Source: Mycolicibacterium sp. P1-18
GTDB lineage: Bacteria; Actinomycetota; Actinomycetes; Mycobacteriales; Mycobacteriaceae
Assembly: GCF_008329535.1 (NCBI RefSeq)
Contig: NZ_NPKR01000001.1
Location: forward strand, 558,001 to 622,000
DNA: 64,000 bases
Reading direction: 5' to 3'
The translations under genes were made by a program, and so were the position numbers. Below, in pieces: positions 52,901-60,772 of the stretch. Within the stretch, counting starts at the first letter, position 1. Each line of letters starts with the position of its first letter. The notes under the pieces were generated by a model. It was given only the letters and a program-made list of their open reading frames with translations. It ran no database searches and had not been told where the DNA came from.

Positions 52901-53223
52901 CCGGCCGCACGCCTGCTCCGGCGCGCGGATCGGCCCCACGTGGCTCCGAGACCGCCGGCAATCGGGAAATCGAATCCTGGCTGGGCGACCTGCGCGGTGG
53001 CGCACCCCAGGGTGACGCCAAGCGTGCGCCGACGGCCGGTCGACGGCAGCCCCCGCCGCCGCCGGTCACCGAGCCGCCGACCACCGCGATCCCCGTTTCT
53101 CGGCCGTCGGAGTCCGATCAGACCGAGAAGATCGACACCCGTGAGACGGCCGAGGACGCTCCCAAGCGTCGGGGCGGTGGCATGAGCGCCGCCGACCTGC
53201 TGCGTCGGGAAGGCCGGCTCTAG
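49972..53223 (+). CDS. mmpL3: Trehalose monomycolate transporter MmpL3
   Basis: 1083 residues from GTG 49972 with TTAGGAG upstream. It is an RND-type exporter with about 12 helices in two halves. The proton-relay Asp-Tyr pairs are present in helix 4 (D254-Y255, [10 protein letters not shown]) and helix 10 (D757-Y758, [11 protein letters not shown]). MmpL3 flips trehalose monomycolate for mycolate layer assembly, is essential in mycobacteria and is the target of many inhibitors. Residues about 865-1083 form a Pro/Thr/Arg-rich cytoplasmic tail, longer than in M. tuberculosis (944 total). The stop overlaps the convergent AI-2E gene by 3 nt. Confidence 0.97.
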   Translation: MFAWWGRMVYQFRYLVIGIMVALCLGGGIYGASLGQHVTQSGFYDETSQSVAASELADDVYGRDRLSHIVAVLDAPEGKKANDPQWSKQIKSELDKVVADHPDQILSWQGYLTNPTGDPTTNKALANDGTRTFIVMPLKGNDDDTILKNYKVIQPDLQTVDDGKIQLAGLQPIASELTGTIGDDQKRAEVAAIPLVAVVLFFVFGTVIAASLPALIGGLTIMGALGIMRLAAEFTPVHFFAQPVVTLIGLGIAIDYGLFIVSRFREELAEGYDTPAAVRRTMMTSGRTVMFSAVIIVASSVPLLLFPQGFLKSITYAIIASVMLAAIMSNTVLIAALAVLGHRVDSIGVGSLTKFALPNAIHSDPSNPKKNTLALAAIPTGILLPPIGIAVGHIARNQIKKTGEQGANLAYLGLVFAYLGLYGGLAYGCYALRDEGVIEGSLFWILLGIVIFCATVTAILVLARFVPLIRRITLWWLNFLAEKTQKTKTREEVEKGFWGTLVNKVMKRPGAFALPIVIVMILLVIPLGQLALGGISEKYLPPDNAVRQAQNAFDSSFPGYRTEKLTLVVQGATPEQLAQVKNEASQITGFTGTWDERPVAPDVKDPKIPIGTDGQPHPCLSKDLPCVLQNGLEVRNDAAKKIDELREMSAPKGVTIWVGGTPALEQDSIHSLFAKLPLMVVVLILTTTVLMFLAFGSLVLPIKAALMSALTLGSTMGILTWMFVDGHGSGLMNYTPQPLMAPMIGLIIAVIWGLSTDYEVFLVSRMVEARARGLSTAEAIRVGTATTGRLITGAALILAVVAGAFVFSDLVMMKYLAFGLLLALLLDATVIRMFLVPAIMKMLGDDCWWAPQWMKRIQERLGLGEVELPDERKRPTAREAEVDSEALVGAGAPMRALPPHDPTHPQPGPRSVTTGKVAPQRVSPPSAAGTTRLPTAPPAPAAEPPTTRMPAAAPVDQTTRMPAQTEAPTTRTPRVDPGRTPAPARGSAPRGSETAGNREIESWLGDLRGGAPQGDAKRAPTAGRRQPPPPPVTEPPTTAIPVSRPSESDQTEKIDTRETAEDAPKRRGGGMSAADLLRREGRL

Positions 53224-54413
53224 CCGTCGCCCTTGGTCGGCACGTCGTCGGTGGCCCCGGCGACGGCCGGTCCGGTGTCGGCGGCCAGCGCGGCCTGCTC
53301 TTCGGCCGGGTCGTCGGCGAGCAGGACGCGCATCGCGCTGTTGACCACGGCGACGATCGGCACGGCCAGCAGCGCGCCCACGATGCCGGCGGTGACGCCG
53401 CCCGCGGTGATCGCCAGGACCACCGCCAGCGGATGCAGCGACACGGCCCGGCCCATCACCAGCGGCTGCAGCACGTGCGCCTCGAGCTGCTGCACGGCGA
53501 TGATCAGCCCGAAGGTGATCAGCGCGTAGACCCAGCCCTTGGCGATCAGCGCGACGATGACGGCCAGCCCGCCGGTGAGCACCGCGCCGACCAGTGGGAT
53601 GAACGCACCGAGGAACACCAGTGACGCCAACGGCAAGGCGAGCGGGATGCCCATGATCGCCAGACCGGTCCCGATGCCGACCGCGTCGACGAACGCCACC
53701 AGGAACGTGGCGCGCACGTAGCCGATCAGCGAATGGAAGCCCGCCCGGCTGGCGTCCCGGACCCGGGGGCGCACGGTCTTCGGGAAGATCTTGGTGACGA
53801 ACGCGAAGATGTGCCGGCCGCCCTGCAGCAGGAAGATCAGCGTGAACAGCATCAGCAGCGCGCCGGTGACGATCTCGGTGATGGTGCCCGCGGTCGACAG
53901 CGCGCCGCTGGTCAGCTTCGACTGGTTGTTCTTGAGCGCCTCGATCGCGGTGTCGGTCGCACTCTTGATCTGGTCGTTGCTGAAGTGCGACAGCAGGCCG
54001 GTGTTCAGCGAGTTGCGCGCGTTGGTGATGCTCAGGGTCACCTGGTCGACCAAGGCGGGTGCGCCCTGGATGAATTGGCTGACGACGAAGGTCAGGAGGC
54101 CGCCGACCACCACGATGCTGCCGACGATGACGGCGGCGACGGCCGCGCCTCTCGGCAGTCCCCGGCTGTCGAGGAAGTCGACGAGCGGCAGCAACATCGC
54201 CGTCACCATCGTCGCGAGCAACACCGGCACCACGATGACCTCGAGGCGCGACACCACCCAGACGACGGCGACCAGGGCGCCGAGGATGATCAGCAGCCGC
54301 CACGACCACGCGGCGGTCTTGCGGACGACGGGGTGAACCGATTCGTCGGCCCCCGGGTCGAGGGAGAGTGAGGTGAGCGGCGGCGCGGGGGTCTCTGACG
54401 ACCGGGAAGGCAT
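53220..54413 (-). CDS. AI-2E/YdiK-family membrane transporter (Rv0205-like)
   Basis: 397 residues from ATG 54413, placed by a TACGCT -10 only 6 nt upstream. It has about seven to eight helices with the family's [20 protein letters not shown] and [19 protein letters not shown] segments (about residues 260-280 and 325-345), plus a soluble region near 100-170. AI-2E family proteins export small molecules. The substrate here is unknown and Rv0205 is uncharacterised as far as I know. Its place beside mmpL3 is conserved. Confidence 0.9.
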   Translation of the reverse strand: MPSRSSETPAPPLTSLSLDPGADESVHPVVRKTAAWSWRLLIILGALVAVVWVVSRLEVIVVPVLLATMVTAMLLPLVDFLDSRGLPRGAAVAAVIVGSIVVVGGLLTFVVSQFIQGAPALVDQVTLSITNARNSLNTGLLSHFSNDQIKSATDTAIEALKNNQSKLTSGALSTAGTITEIVTGALLMLFTLIFLLQGGRHIFAFVTKIFPKTVRPRVRDASRAGFHSLIGYVRATFLVAFVDAVGIGTGLAIMGIPLALPLASLVFLGAFIPLVGAVLTGGLAVIVALIAKGWVYALITFGLIIAVQQLEAHVLQPLVMGRAVSLHPLAVVLAITAGGVTAGIVGALLAVPIVAVVNSAMRVLLADDPAEEQAALAADTGPAVAGATDDVPTKGDG

Positions 54414-54419
54414 CCCGGT

Positions 54420-54425
54420 AGCGTA
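54420..54425 (-). promoter_or_regulatory. -10 hexamer TACGCT, leaderless promoter (AI-2E gene)
   Basis: TACGCT on the reverse strand lies 6 nt before ATG 54413. It is one of two back-to-back leaderless promoters in the 76-nt divergent gap. Confidence 0.6.
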
Positions 54426-54476
54426 ACGACTCGCCGCGCCCGTTCTGGCAAAGCTCGCCGGACGACGGGACGCCGT

Positions 54477-54482
54477 TACCCT
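54477..54482 (+). promoter_or_regulatory. -10 hexamer TACCCT, leaderless promoter (54490 gene)
   Basis: TACCCT lies 7 nt before GTG 54490. It faces away from the promoter at 54420-54425, with the -35 regions overlapping. Confidence 0.6.
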
Positions 54483-54489
54483 GGACCCC

Positions 54490-55671
54490 GTGTCGCAGGA
54501 TGCCGTCCACGGAGCGACCGGGGAAGCGACCCAGGAGTCCCGTCCACGCGGAAAGTACCGATGGGTGCGCTGGCTACTCGTCGGCATCGCCGTCAGCGTG
54601 CTCGCCGTCGAGGTGGTGCTGGTCTGGGATCAGCTCGCCAAGGCCTGGCGGAGCCTGCTGTCGGCGAACTGGTGGTGGGTGCTCGCCGCCGCGTTGGCGG
54701 CGCTGGCGTCGATGCACAGCTTCGCCCAGATCCAGCGCACGCTGCTGAAGTCCGCCGGCGTCGTCGTCCGGCAGTGGCGTTCGGAGGCCGCCTTCTACGC
54801 CGGCAACGCCCTCTCGACGACGATGCCGGGCGGCCCCGTCCTCTCCGCGACGTTCGTGTACCGCCAGCAACGGTTGTGGGGCGCGTCGCCCATGGTCGCG
54901 TCGTGGCAGCTGGTCATGTCGGGGGTCCTGCAGGTGGTCGGCCTGGCGCTGATCGGCGTGGCGGGCGCCTTCCTGCTGGGGGCCAGCAAGAACCCGTTGT
55001 CGCTGATCTTCACCCTCGGCGGGTTCCTCGCCCTGCTGGTGCTGGCGCAGTCCGTGGCCGCCAACCCCCAGCAGATCGACGGCATCGGCGTGCGGGTGCT
55101 GTCGTGGTTCAACTCGCTGCTGGGCAAGCCCGCCGACACGGGTTTGACCAAGTGGCGCGAGATCCTCTGCCAGCTCGAGTCGGTCAGCATGAGCCGGCGG
55201 ACGCTCGGCACGGCGTTCAGTTGGTCGGTGTTCAACTGGGTCGCCGACGTCGCCTGCCTGGCGTTCGCCGCCTACGCCGCCGGGGGCAAGCCGTCGCTGG
55301 CCGGTCTGACGGTCGCCTACGCGGCGGCGCGCGCGGTGGGCTCCATCCCCCTGATGCCCGGCGGGCTGCTCGTCGTCGAGGCCGTTCTGGTGCCGGGTCT
55401 GGTGTCCAGCGGGATGACGCTGGCTTCGGCCATCTCGGCGATGCTGATCTACCGGCTGGTGAGCTGGATCTTCATCTCGTCCATCGGCTGGGTGGTGTTC
55501 TTCTTCCTGTTCCGCACCGAAAGCGCCATCGACCCGGACGCCGCACCCGAGTCCGACGCGGGTGAGGGCGGGGCGACGCCCGCGGAGTTCAGCCCCGACC
55601 CCGAGGTGCCCTACGAACCGGAGACGACGCACGGCCCGGAAGCCGGCCGCGACTCCGAGGGCCGGCCCTAG
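54490..55671 (+). CDS. Lysylphosphatidylglycerol synthase-TM/flippase-like membrane protein (Rv0204c-like)
   Basis: 393 residues from GTG 54490 (leaderless signature). About eight helices follow a short basic N-terminus. The family signature includes [20 protein letters not shown] (about residues 98-117) and [20 protein letters not shown] (about 285-304), the GG-x-E pattern of the LPG_synthase_TM/YbhN group, and the acidic C-terminus is low-complexity. Members include lipid flippases. The lipid is not known here. It ends 9 nt before the M23 lipoprotein gene. Confidence 0.88.
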   Translation: MSQDAVHGATGEATQESRPRGKYRWVRWLLVGIAVSVLAVEVVLVWDQLAKAWRSLLSANWWWVLAAALAALASMHSFAQIQRTLLKSAGVVVRQWRSEAAFYAGNALSTTMPGGPVLSATFVYRQQRLWGASPMVASWQLVMSGVLQVVGLALIGVAGAFLLGASKNPLSLIFTLGGFLALLVLAQSVAANPQQIDGIGVRVLSWFNSLLGKPADTGLTKWREILCQLESVSMSRRTLGTAFSWSVFNWVADVACLAFAAYAAGGKPSLAGLTVAYAAARAVGSIPLMPGGLLVVEAVLVPGLVSSGMTLASAISAMLIYRLVSWIFISSIGWVVFFFLFRTESAIDPDAAPESDAGEGGATPAEFSPDPEVPYEPETTHGPEAGRDSEGRP

Positions 55672-55674
55672 GAT
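55669..55674 (+). promoter_or_regulatory. -10 hexamer TAGGAT, leaderless promoter
   Basis: TAGGAT includes the upstream gene's TAG stop and lies 6 nt before ATG 55681. An alternative role as part of a weak ribosome binding site cannot be excluded. Confidence 0.45.
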
Positions 55675-55680
55675 CGGCGG

Positions 55681-56925
55681 ATGCACCGCATCGGCAACGG
55701 CACCGTCGCGATTCTCGGAGCGGCGGCCCTGGTGACGGCGTGCGGCAGCCCCACGCAGGGTCCGCCCACCTCCAGCAGCGCGGCGCGCCCGTCGGCCGGG
55801 ACGTCGACGACGTCGCCGCCGGCCGCTCAAGCCACCCCGGTCCTGGCCAGCGTCGTCGCCGCACCCGTGCCGGTTCCGACGACCGACGGCAAGCGCCATC
55901 TCGCCTACGAGGTGCAGCTGATCAACGCACTCGACGGTGACGTGACGCTGAAGTCGTTGTCCGTCAAGGCCGGAACCACCGAGCTGCTGACCTTGACCGG
56001 CGACCGGCTGGCGTACTGGATGCGGGCGCTCGGTGCCACCCAGACTCCCACCACGACGCTCGGGCCGGGCCGGGCCGGAATCGTCTGGCTCGACGTCGTC
56101 CTCGACCAGTCGGCACCGGTCCCGACCGAGCTGTCGCACACCATCGTCGCCGATCTGGCCACGCCGATGCCGCCGCTGCTGCCGGCCACCGTCACCGAGA
56201 ACGACGTCGCCCCCGTGACGGTGTCCACCGAGAAGCCCGTGGTGATCTCACCGCCCCTGGACGGCCCCCGCTGGCTGGACGGCAACGGCTGCTGCGACAT
56301 GACGGCCCACCGGATGGCACTCAACCCGCTCGACGGAAGTCTCTGGGCCGCAGAACGATTCGCCGTCGACTACGTCCAGCTCAGCGCCGACGGGACGATC
56401 TTCACCGGCGACCGGACCCGACCCGAGAGCTACCCCTACTTCGGCGCGAACGTCCACGCGGTCGCCGACGGACCCGTGGTCGCCGTGCTCGACGGGCTGC
56501 CCGAGCAGGTGGCGGGTACCGGGCCCGTCGGCCTTCCGCTGGACCAGTACGCCGGCAACCACGTGGTGCAGGACATCGGCGACGGCCACTACGCGCTGTA
56601 CGCCCACCTGAAGACCGGCAGCGTGAAGGTCGAGCCCGGCGACTCGCTCAGCACCGGACAGGTGATCGCCAACCTCGGCAACACCGGCAACACCGACGCG
56701 CCGCATCTGCACTTCCACGTGATGAGCACACCGGACCCGTTGCGGTCCAACGGGTTACCGTTCACGATCAAGAACTTCACCCTCGACGGAAGACTGGCTT
56801 CGATGGATGCACTCGACCCCCTGCTCGCGGGTCGACCCGCGCCGATGGCGCCGGGGGCGACGCCGCGCGACGAGACGGACCTCGGCCCGCTGGTGCTCGA
56901 CGTGATGACTCATGCCGCGGGCTGA
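55681..56925 (+). CDS. M23 (LytM)-like exported lipoprotein
   Basis: 414 residues with a lipoprotein signal ending LVTAC (Cys21). A Ser/Thr/Pro linker to about residue 45 and an immunoglobulin-like stretch follow. The C-terminal LytM domain (about residues 220-345) retains GNHVVQD, YALYAHLKTGSV and HLHFH. The first zinc-binding His of a typical HxxxD motif appears to be replaced (ERFAVDY), so peptidase activity is uncertain. Many such degenerate M23 proteins activate amidases. The gene overlaps the DUF3054 gene by 14 nt. Confidence 0.83.
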   Translation: MHRIGNGTVAILGAAALVTACGSPTQGPPTSSSAARPSAGTSTTSPPAAQATPVLASVVAAPVPVPTTDGKRHLAYEVQLINALDGDVTLKSLSVKAGTTELLTLTGDRLAYWMRALGATQTPTTTLGPGRAGIVWLDVVLDQSAPVPTELSHTIVADLATPMPPLLPATVTENDVAPVTVSTEKPVVISPPLDGPRWLDGNGCCDMTAHRMALNPLDGSLWAAERFAVDYVQLSADGTIFTGDRTRPESYPYFGANVHAVADGPVVAVLDGLPEQVAGTGPVGLPLDQYAGNHVVQDIGDGHYALYAHLKTGSVKVEPGDSLSTGQVIANLGNTGNTDAPHLHFHVMSTPDPLRSNGLPFTIKNFTLDGRLASMDALDPLLAGRPAPMAPGATPRDETDLGPLVLDVMTHAAG

Positions 56926-57280
56926 CCGCAGGGCGGTGGCCGCCGCCGCCGCGGCCGACGCGGTCTGCATCTTGGTGTTCTGTGCCATCGGCAGGCGCAG
57001 TCACGCCGAGGGCATCACGGTGGCCGGCGTGGTCGAAACGGCGTGGCCGTTCCTCGCGGGCACCGCGCTCGGGTGGACGGCGGCCAAGGCGTGGCGCAGG
57101 CCGACGACGTTGGCGCCCACCGGGCTCGTGATCTGGCTGAGCACCGTGGTCGTCGGAATGATCTTGCGCAAGGCCACCTCCGCGGGCACCGCGTTCAGCT
57201 TCGTGGTGGTCGCCTTGCTTTCGACCGCCATCCTGCTACTCGGTTGGCGCCTCGGCGCAAGGGTCCTAGCTCGCCGCTGA
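56912..57280 (+). CDS. DUF3054 small membrane protein
   Basis: 122 residues from ATG 56912 with four predicted helices, the usual layout of DUF3054: ADAVCILVFCAIGRRSHAEG then VVETAWPFLAGTALGWTAAK. Function unknown. Translation is coupled to the M23 gene by overlap. Its 3' end overlaps the sensor-kinase gene on the opposite strand by 86 nt. Confidence 0.83.
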   Translation: MPRADRRAVAAAAAADAVCILVFCAIGRRSHAEGITVAGVVETAWPFLAGTALGWTAAKAWRRPTTLAPTGLVIWLSTVVVGMILRKATSAGTAFSFVVVALLSTAILLLGWRLGARVLARR

Positions 57281-58625
57281 GAGCGTCGGCGTCCGAATCC
57301 GGTTCCGGCTCGGGCGACGTCGAGACGGTCAGCGTCGCACGCAGCCCGCCGAGCGGGCCGTCGGACAACTCGATGCCGCCGCCGTGCAGTTGCGCCTGCT
57401 GAGCCACCAGCGCCAACCCCAGCCCGGAACCACCGGGGGTCGCCGTACTGCCGCGGGCGAATCTGCCCATCACGAACTGGTGTTCGTCGGCGGGCAGCCC
57501 GCACCCGTCGTCGTCGACGACGATGGTGAGCACCTCGCCGCGGCCGCCGCTCCTGGCGTGCCGATGCGCGGCCAGCACGATCGTGGTCGCGCCGCCGTGC
57601 GCGATCGCGTTGCGCACCAGGTTGTCCACCGCGAGCCGCAGCCCACCGGACCAGCCCCAGATCGCCCCGATGGCGTCGTCGCTCTGCACCACGATCTGCA
57701 CGTCGCCCGCCCGGGCGTTCTCCCGGGCCACCCGGTCGAGCATGTCGGTGACGTCGATGAGTTCGCGATCCTCGACCTGGGCCAGCTGACCCGACGCGAG
57801 CTGACCGAGGGCGGTGATGATGGCCTCCACCCGCCGCTGGGCGCGCGCCAGGTCGCCGACGACCTCGTCGCGCTCCTCGGCGGGCAGGTCGTGGATGCGC
57901 AGCGTGTCGAGATCGGCGCGCATCGCGGTCAGCGGGGTGCGCAGCTCGTGTGCCGCGTTGGCCGCGAAGTCCTGTGCGGCCTGCAGCGAGTTGGTGGTGG
58001 CCAGCTGTGCCGCGGCGAGGCGCTCGAGCATGCCGGCCATCGCGTCGGAGAGTTCCTCGGCCTCCCGGGCACCCTTCACCGCCGTCATCCGGTCACTGCC
58101 CTTGCCGAGCCGCATCGTCTGTTCGGTGAGCCGGCGCAACGGCCTGATCGCCGGACCCGCCAGCATCCAGCCCAACCCACCGGCGATCAGCACGGTCACC
58201 ACGCCGACGGCGGTATACAGCGGGATCCGCGCCCGGTTCAGCAGGATGCTGTCGGCCCGGATGCCCACCGACATCAGCACCCCGCCCTGCTGGTCGACCG
58301 GAATGGTGCGCACCCGGTACTCGACGTCGTTGACCTCGACGGTCTCGGTGCCGGGCGGCAACTGCGGCAGCTGGAAGCCGCGCTGGAACACCACCTGCCC
58401 GGACGAACGCTCGCGGCCGGTCTGCAGCACGCCATTGGTCTGGTCGTAGACGCTGGCGTCGACGATCGAGTCCAGCCGCCGGTCGAGCTGGGCGGCGTCG
58501 TTGTTGGCCAGGACCACCGACGTCAGGACGGTGAACACCGCGACCACCGCGGCGGCCGCGGCGGCCGAGGCCAACGCGACGCGCGTGCGCAGCGACGCGG
58601 ACCTGCCGAGACGATGCAGTGGCAC
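57195..58625 (-). CDS. PrrB-like sensor histidine kinase
   Basis: 476 residues from GTG 58625, one nucleotide after the response-regulator stop. It has two membrane helices (about residues 15-40 and 134-155) enclosing an exported sensor domain with YRVRTIPVDQQGGV, a HAMP linker, the dimerisation motif AANAAHELRTPLTAMR with H226, and ATPase boxes VDNLVRNAIAHGG, VDDDGCGLP and GGSGLGLALVAQQA. It most resembles PrrB (Rv0902c) of M. tuberculosis. About 30-40 residues beyond the family's usual end run into the convergent DUF3054 gene. Signal unknown. Confidence 0.9.
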   Translation of the reverse strand: MPLHRLGRSASLRTRVALASAAAAAAVVAVFTVLTSVVLANNDAAQLDRRLDSIVDASVYDQTNGVLQTGRERSSGQVVFQRGFQLPQLPPGTETVEVNDVEYRVRTIPVDQQGGVLMSVGIRADSILLNRARIPLYTAVGVVTVLIAGGLGWMLAGPAIRPLRRLTEQTMRLGKGSDRMTAVKGAREAEELSDAMAGMLERLAAAQLATTNSLQAAQDFAANAAHELRTPLTAMRADLDTLRIHDLPAEERDEVVGDLARAQRRVEAIITALGQLASGQLAQVEDRELIDVTDMLDRVARENARAGDVQIVVQSDDAIGAIWGWSGGLRLAVDNLVRNAIAHGGATTIVLAAHRHARSGGRGEVLTIVVDDDGCGLPADEHQFVMGRFARGSTATPGGSGLGLALVAQQAQLHGGGIELSDGPLGGLRATLTVSTSPEPEPDSDADALSGELGPLRRGANRVAGWRSKARRPPRS

Positions 58626-58626
58626 C

Positions 58627-59346
58627 TCAGGGCTCGTCGCGCAGGACGTACCCGATCCCGCGGACGGTGTGGATCACCCGGGGGTGGCCCTCGCGCTCCA
58701 GCTTTCGCCGCAGGTAGCTGATGAACACGTCGGCGACGTTCGTGTCGACTTCGAAGTCGTAGCCCCACACCAACTCGAGCAGCCGCTGCCTGGTCAACAC
58801 CACGCCCGCATTCTCCGCGAGCACGGCCAGCAGGTCGAACTCCCGCTTGGTCAGCTCGGCGCGCTCACCCTCGACGAACACCAGCCGCCTGGCGGTGTCG
58901 ATCGTCAGATGGCCGACGGTCATGGTGTCCGGCGAGCGCTCCGAGAGACTCGACCGGCGCAACAGCGCGTGCAACCTGGCCACCAGCTCGCCGAGGTCGA
59001 ACGGCTTGGTGAGGTAGTCGTCGGCGCCCGCCTCCAGCCCGGCGATCCGGTCGTTGACCGTGTCCCGCGCGGACAGCACGCAGATCGGGATGTCGTTGCC
59101 CAGCGCCCGCAACGCCGTCACCACCGCGACGCCGTCGAGTTCGGGCATCTGCACGTCGAGCACCAACGCGTCGTGTGACTCGTTGGAGAGCAGCCGCAGT
59201 GCTTCCTTGCCGGTCGCCGCGACCCGCACGTCGAACCCCGAGTGCCGCAGTCCGCGAGACACGGACGTGCGGACGTCGGGATCGTCGTCGACCATCAGCA
59301 CCGTGCGACCCGCGCCCTCGAGCGCGGTGGGTTCTGCCACCCGCAC
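58627..59346 (-). CDS. PrrA-like response regulator
   Basis: 239 residues from GTG 59346 (GTG 59340 is the alternative). Receiver domain with acidic pocket D20-D22, phospho-acceptor D64 in [13 protein letters not shown] and conserved Lys in YLTKPF. The OmpR-type winged helix follows ([35 protein letters not shown]). It closely resembles PrrA (Rv0903c). Only 5 nt follow the stop of the haemophore-like gene, and the kinase starts one nucleotide after, so the three look like one operon. Its targets may include the neighbouring haem-related genes. Confidence 0.92.
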   Translation of the reverse strand: MRVAEPTALEGAGRTVLMVDDDPDVRTSVSRGLRHSGFDVRVAATGKEALRLLSNESHDALVLDVQMPELDGVAVVTALRALGNDIPICVLSARDTVNDRIAGLEAGADDYLTKPFDLGELVARLHALLRRSSLSERSPDTMTVGHLTIDTARRLVFVEGERAELTKREFDLLAVLAENAGVVLTRQRLLELVWGYDFEVDTNVADVFISYLRRKLEREGHPRVIHTVRGIGYVLRDEP

Positions 59347-59351
59347 CCGGG

Positions 59352-59735
59352 TTACGGAATTGCAGGCGCGGGAGCGGCGCCGCAGCGATTCTTCAGGTCG
59401 ACGAGGGGCTGACGGATGCCCGTCAGATCGGCCTTGGCCATCGGGTTGGCGTTCATGTAGTCCGCCACCTTGGTGCGGATCTCTTCACGGGGCAGCCCCT
59501 CGAGGCTGGTGAAGAAGTAGTTCACGTCCGGGTGGGTGAACAGGTATGCCGACGTCGACGCCGACACTCCCGACGACACGCCTGCGAGATCCGCGGCGGA
59601 GCAGTTCGGGGGGTTGAGGGCCGGATCATCTGCCAGGGCAGACGGCAGCGTTCCGAACAACATCGCGCCTGCGATCGCACCGGCGCCCATGGCACCAGCT
59701 ACCGCACGTCGCCCAGCACGGGCCGAGACTGACAT
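59352..59735 (-). CDS. Haemophore-like exported protein, paralogue
   Basis: 127 residues from ATG 59735 with GAAGGAG 8 nt upstream. The signal peptide cleaves near ALA (residue 35). The mature part has Cys45 and a second Cys near the C-terminus, with Y64-L-F-T-H68 and Y93 between them. It shares the mycobacterial haemophore (MHB) pattern with the gene at 59927: CSAADL against CAASEV, and YMNANP against YFDANP. Haem binding is therefore plausible. Its stop is 5 nt before the response-regulator start. Confidence 0.8.
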   Translation of the reverse strand: MSVSARAGRRAVAGAMGAGAIAGAMLFGTLPSALADDPALNPPNCSAADLAGVSSGVSASTSAYLFTHPDVNYFFTSLEGLPREEIRTKVADYMNANPMAKADLTGIRQPLVDLKNRCGAAPAPAIP

Positions 59736-59926
59736 GTTCAAGCTCCTTCTTCGAATGTGCACGGTTCTTCACGATGCCGCCGCGACCACGCGTTTGCGTG
59801 GTTCCGACATCGGAAAGCTAAGCAGAATCGGTCGCGAGTTTCTCGCCTTGCGTCCAAACCGACGCCGAAAGCCCCGAACATCCAGTTCACGTCGACCTCG
59901 TGAACACGCAGAAGGGTCGCTGAGGA
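59736..59926. other. Intergenic region between the two haemophore-like genes
   Basis: 191 nt without a supported ORF. It must hold the promoter of the 59735 gene. GAAGGAG is its ribosome binding site. No IdeR-like dyad or strong hairpin was recognised. Confidence 0.5.
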
Positions 59927-60490
59927 CTACCTGGGAGTGGTCGTCGCGGGTCCCGGCAGCGGACCGGTGCCCGGCGCGACGACGGCCGCGGGGGTCGACT
60001 GGCTTGGCAGCGCCACCCCGGGGACCCCGGCGCCCTGCGCCGTCGAGAGCGCGCTGGGCAAACTCCCCGGCAGCGCACCGGCCTGCGACTGCGCCCCCTG
60101 CAGCAGACCCATCACCTGCGGCAGGTTGAACGGCAGCCGGCAGCGCGCCGACAGTCCCTGCAGCGGAGCCTGCAACGCCTCCATGTCCTTGGCCGCCTGC
60201 GGGTTGGCGTCGAAGTACGTCTTGAGCGCCACGAGCGACTGCGGCCCGGACTGCTGCTGCGAGATCGTGGTCAGCGCGGTGTTGGTCTGCGGATGGGCGT
60301 CGAGGTAGTTCCCCGTGGAGGTGGCGACCGACCCGATCGTGCGCGCCACCTCGCTGGCCGCGCAGGGGTCGGCGGCGGCGGTGGCCGACGGGGCCGACGG
60401 GGTCGCCATGGCGGCCACGACGGCACCACCCACGGCAGATGCAGCGAACACGCCACCGAGGCAGCGTCGAACGGCGGTGGTGGTCTTCAT
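59927..60490 (-). CDS. Haem carrier protein, Rv0203-like
   Basis: 187 residues from ATG 60490 with GGAG upstream. A signal peptide (about residues 1-40) is followed by DPCAASEVARTIGSV, very close to Rv0203. Y62-L-D-A-H66 corresponds to the reported ligands Tyr59 and His63 of Rv0203. The third reported ligand, His89, aligns with Y92. Rv0203 is a secreted haem-binding protein that passes haem to MmpL3 and MmpL11, both encoded here. The C-terminal 60 residues form a Pro/Ala-rich tail absent from Rv0203. Divergent from mmpL11. Confidence 0.9.
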   Translation of the reverse strand: MKTTTAVRRCLGGVFAASAVGGAVVAAMATPSAPSATAAADPCAASEVARTIGSVATSTGNYLDAHPQTNTALTTISQQQSGPQSLVALKTYFDANPQAAKDMEALQAPLQGLSARCRLPFNLPQVMGLLQGAQSQAGALPGSLPSALSTAQGAGVPGVALPSQSTPAAVVAPGTGPLPGPATTTPR

Positions 60491-60772
60491 GGGTGGCTCC
60501 TCAGCTAGTACACGAGCCCAATTGCCACGTGAGCGCACGAATGACAGGCAATCGGATCCCCGACCCAGACACGGTCAGGGCCCATGATGCCATCACCGAC
60601 GGCGTAGCTACCAATCGGCACAGCAAATACCCAGGTCGGTTCGCCACCGGCTCGGCACCCCGTCCCCCGGTCGCAAGGGTCGGCAACCCTACCTCGTGCT
60701 GCGGTACGCTCCCTCTTTGAAACGCATGGAGCAACCCGGGGAGTAAGGCAGGGGACAGCCATCCAGCAGTTC
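60491..60772. other. Divergent promoter region of the haem carrier and mmpL11
   Basis: 282 nt between divergent starts. A forward -10 candidate TACGCT is at 60705-60710. After it comes a six-codon ORF (60726-60746; ATG to TAA, MEQPGE) in the leader of mmpL11. No match to the IdeR 19-bp box was seen. Confidence 0.5.
60705..60710 (+). promoter_or_regulatory. -10 hexamer TACGCT upstream of mmpL11
   Basis: TANNNT hexamer. The transcript would start near 60717, giving a leader of about 55 nt that includes the short ORF at 60726-60746. Confidence 0.45.

Noticed and set aside
60491..60772. IdeR box near the haem genes
   Set aside because: No sequence resembling the TTAGGTTAGGCTAACCTAA consensus was found.
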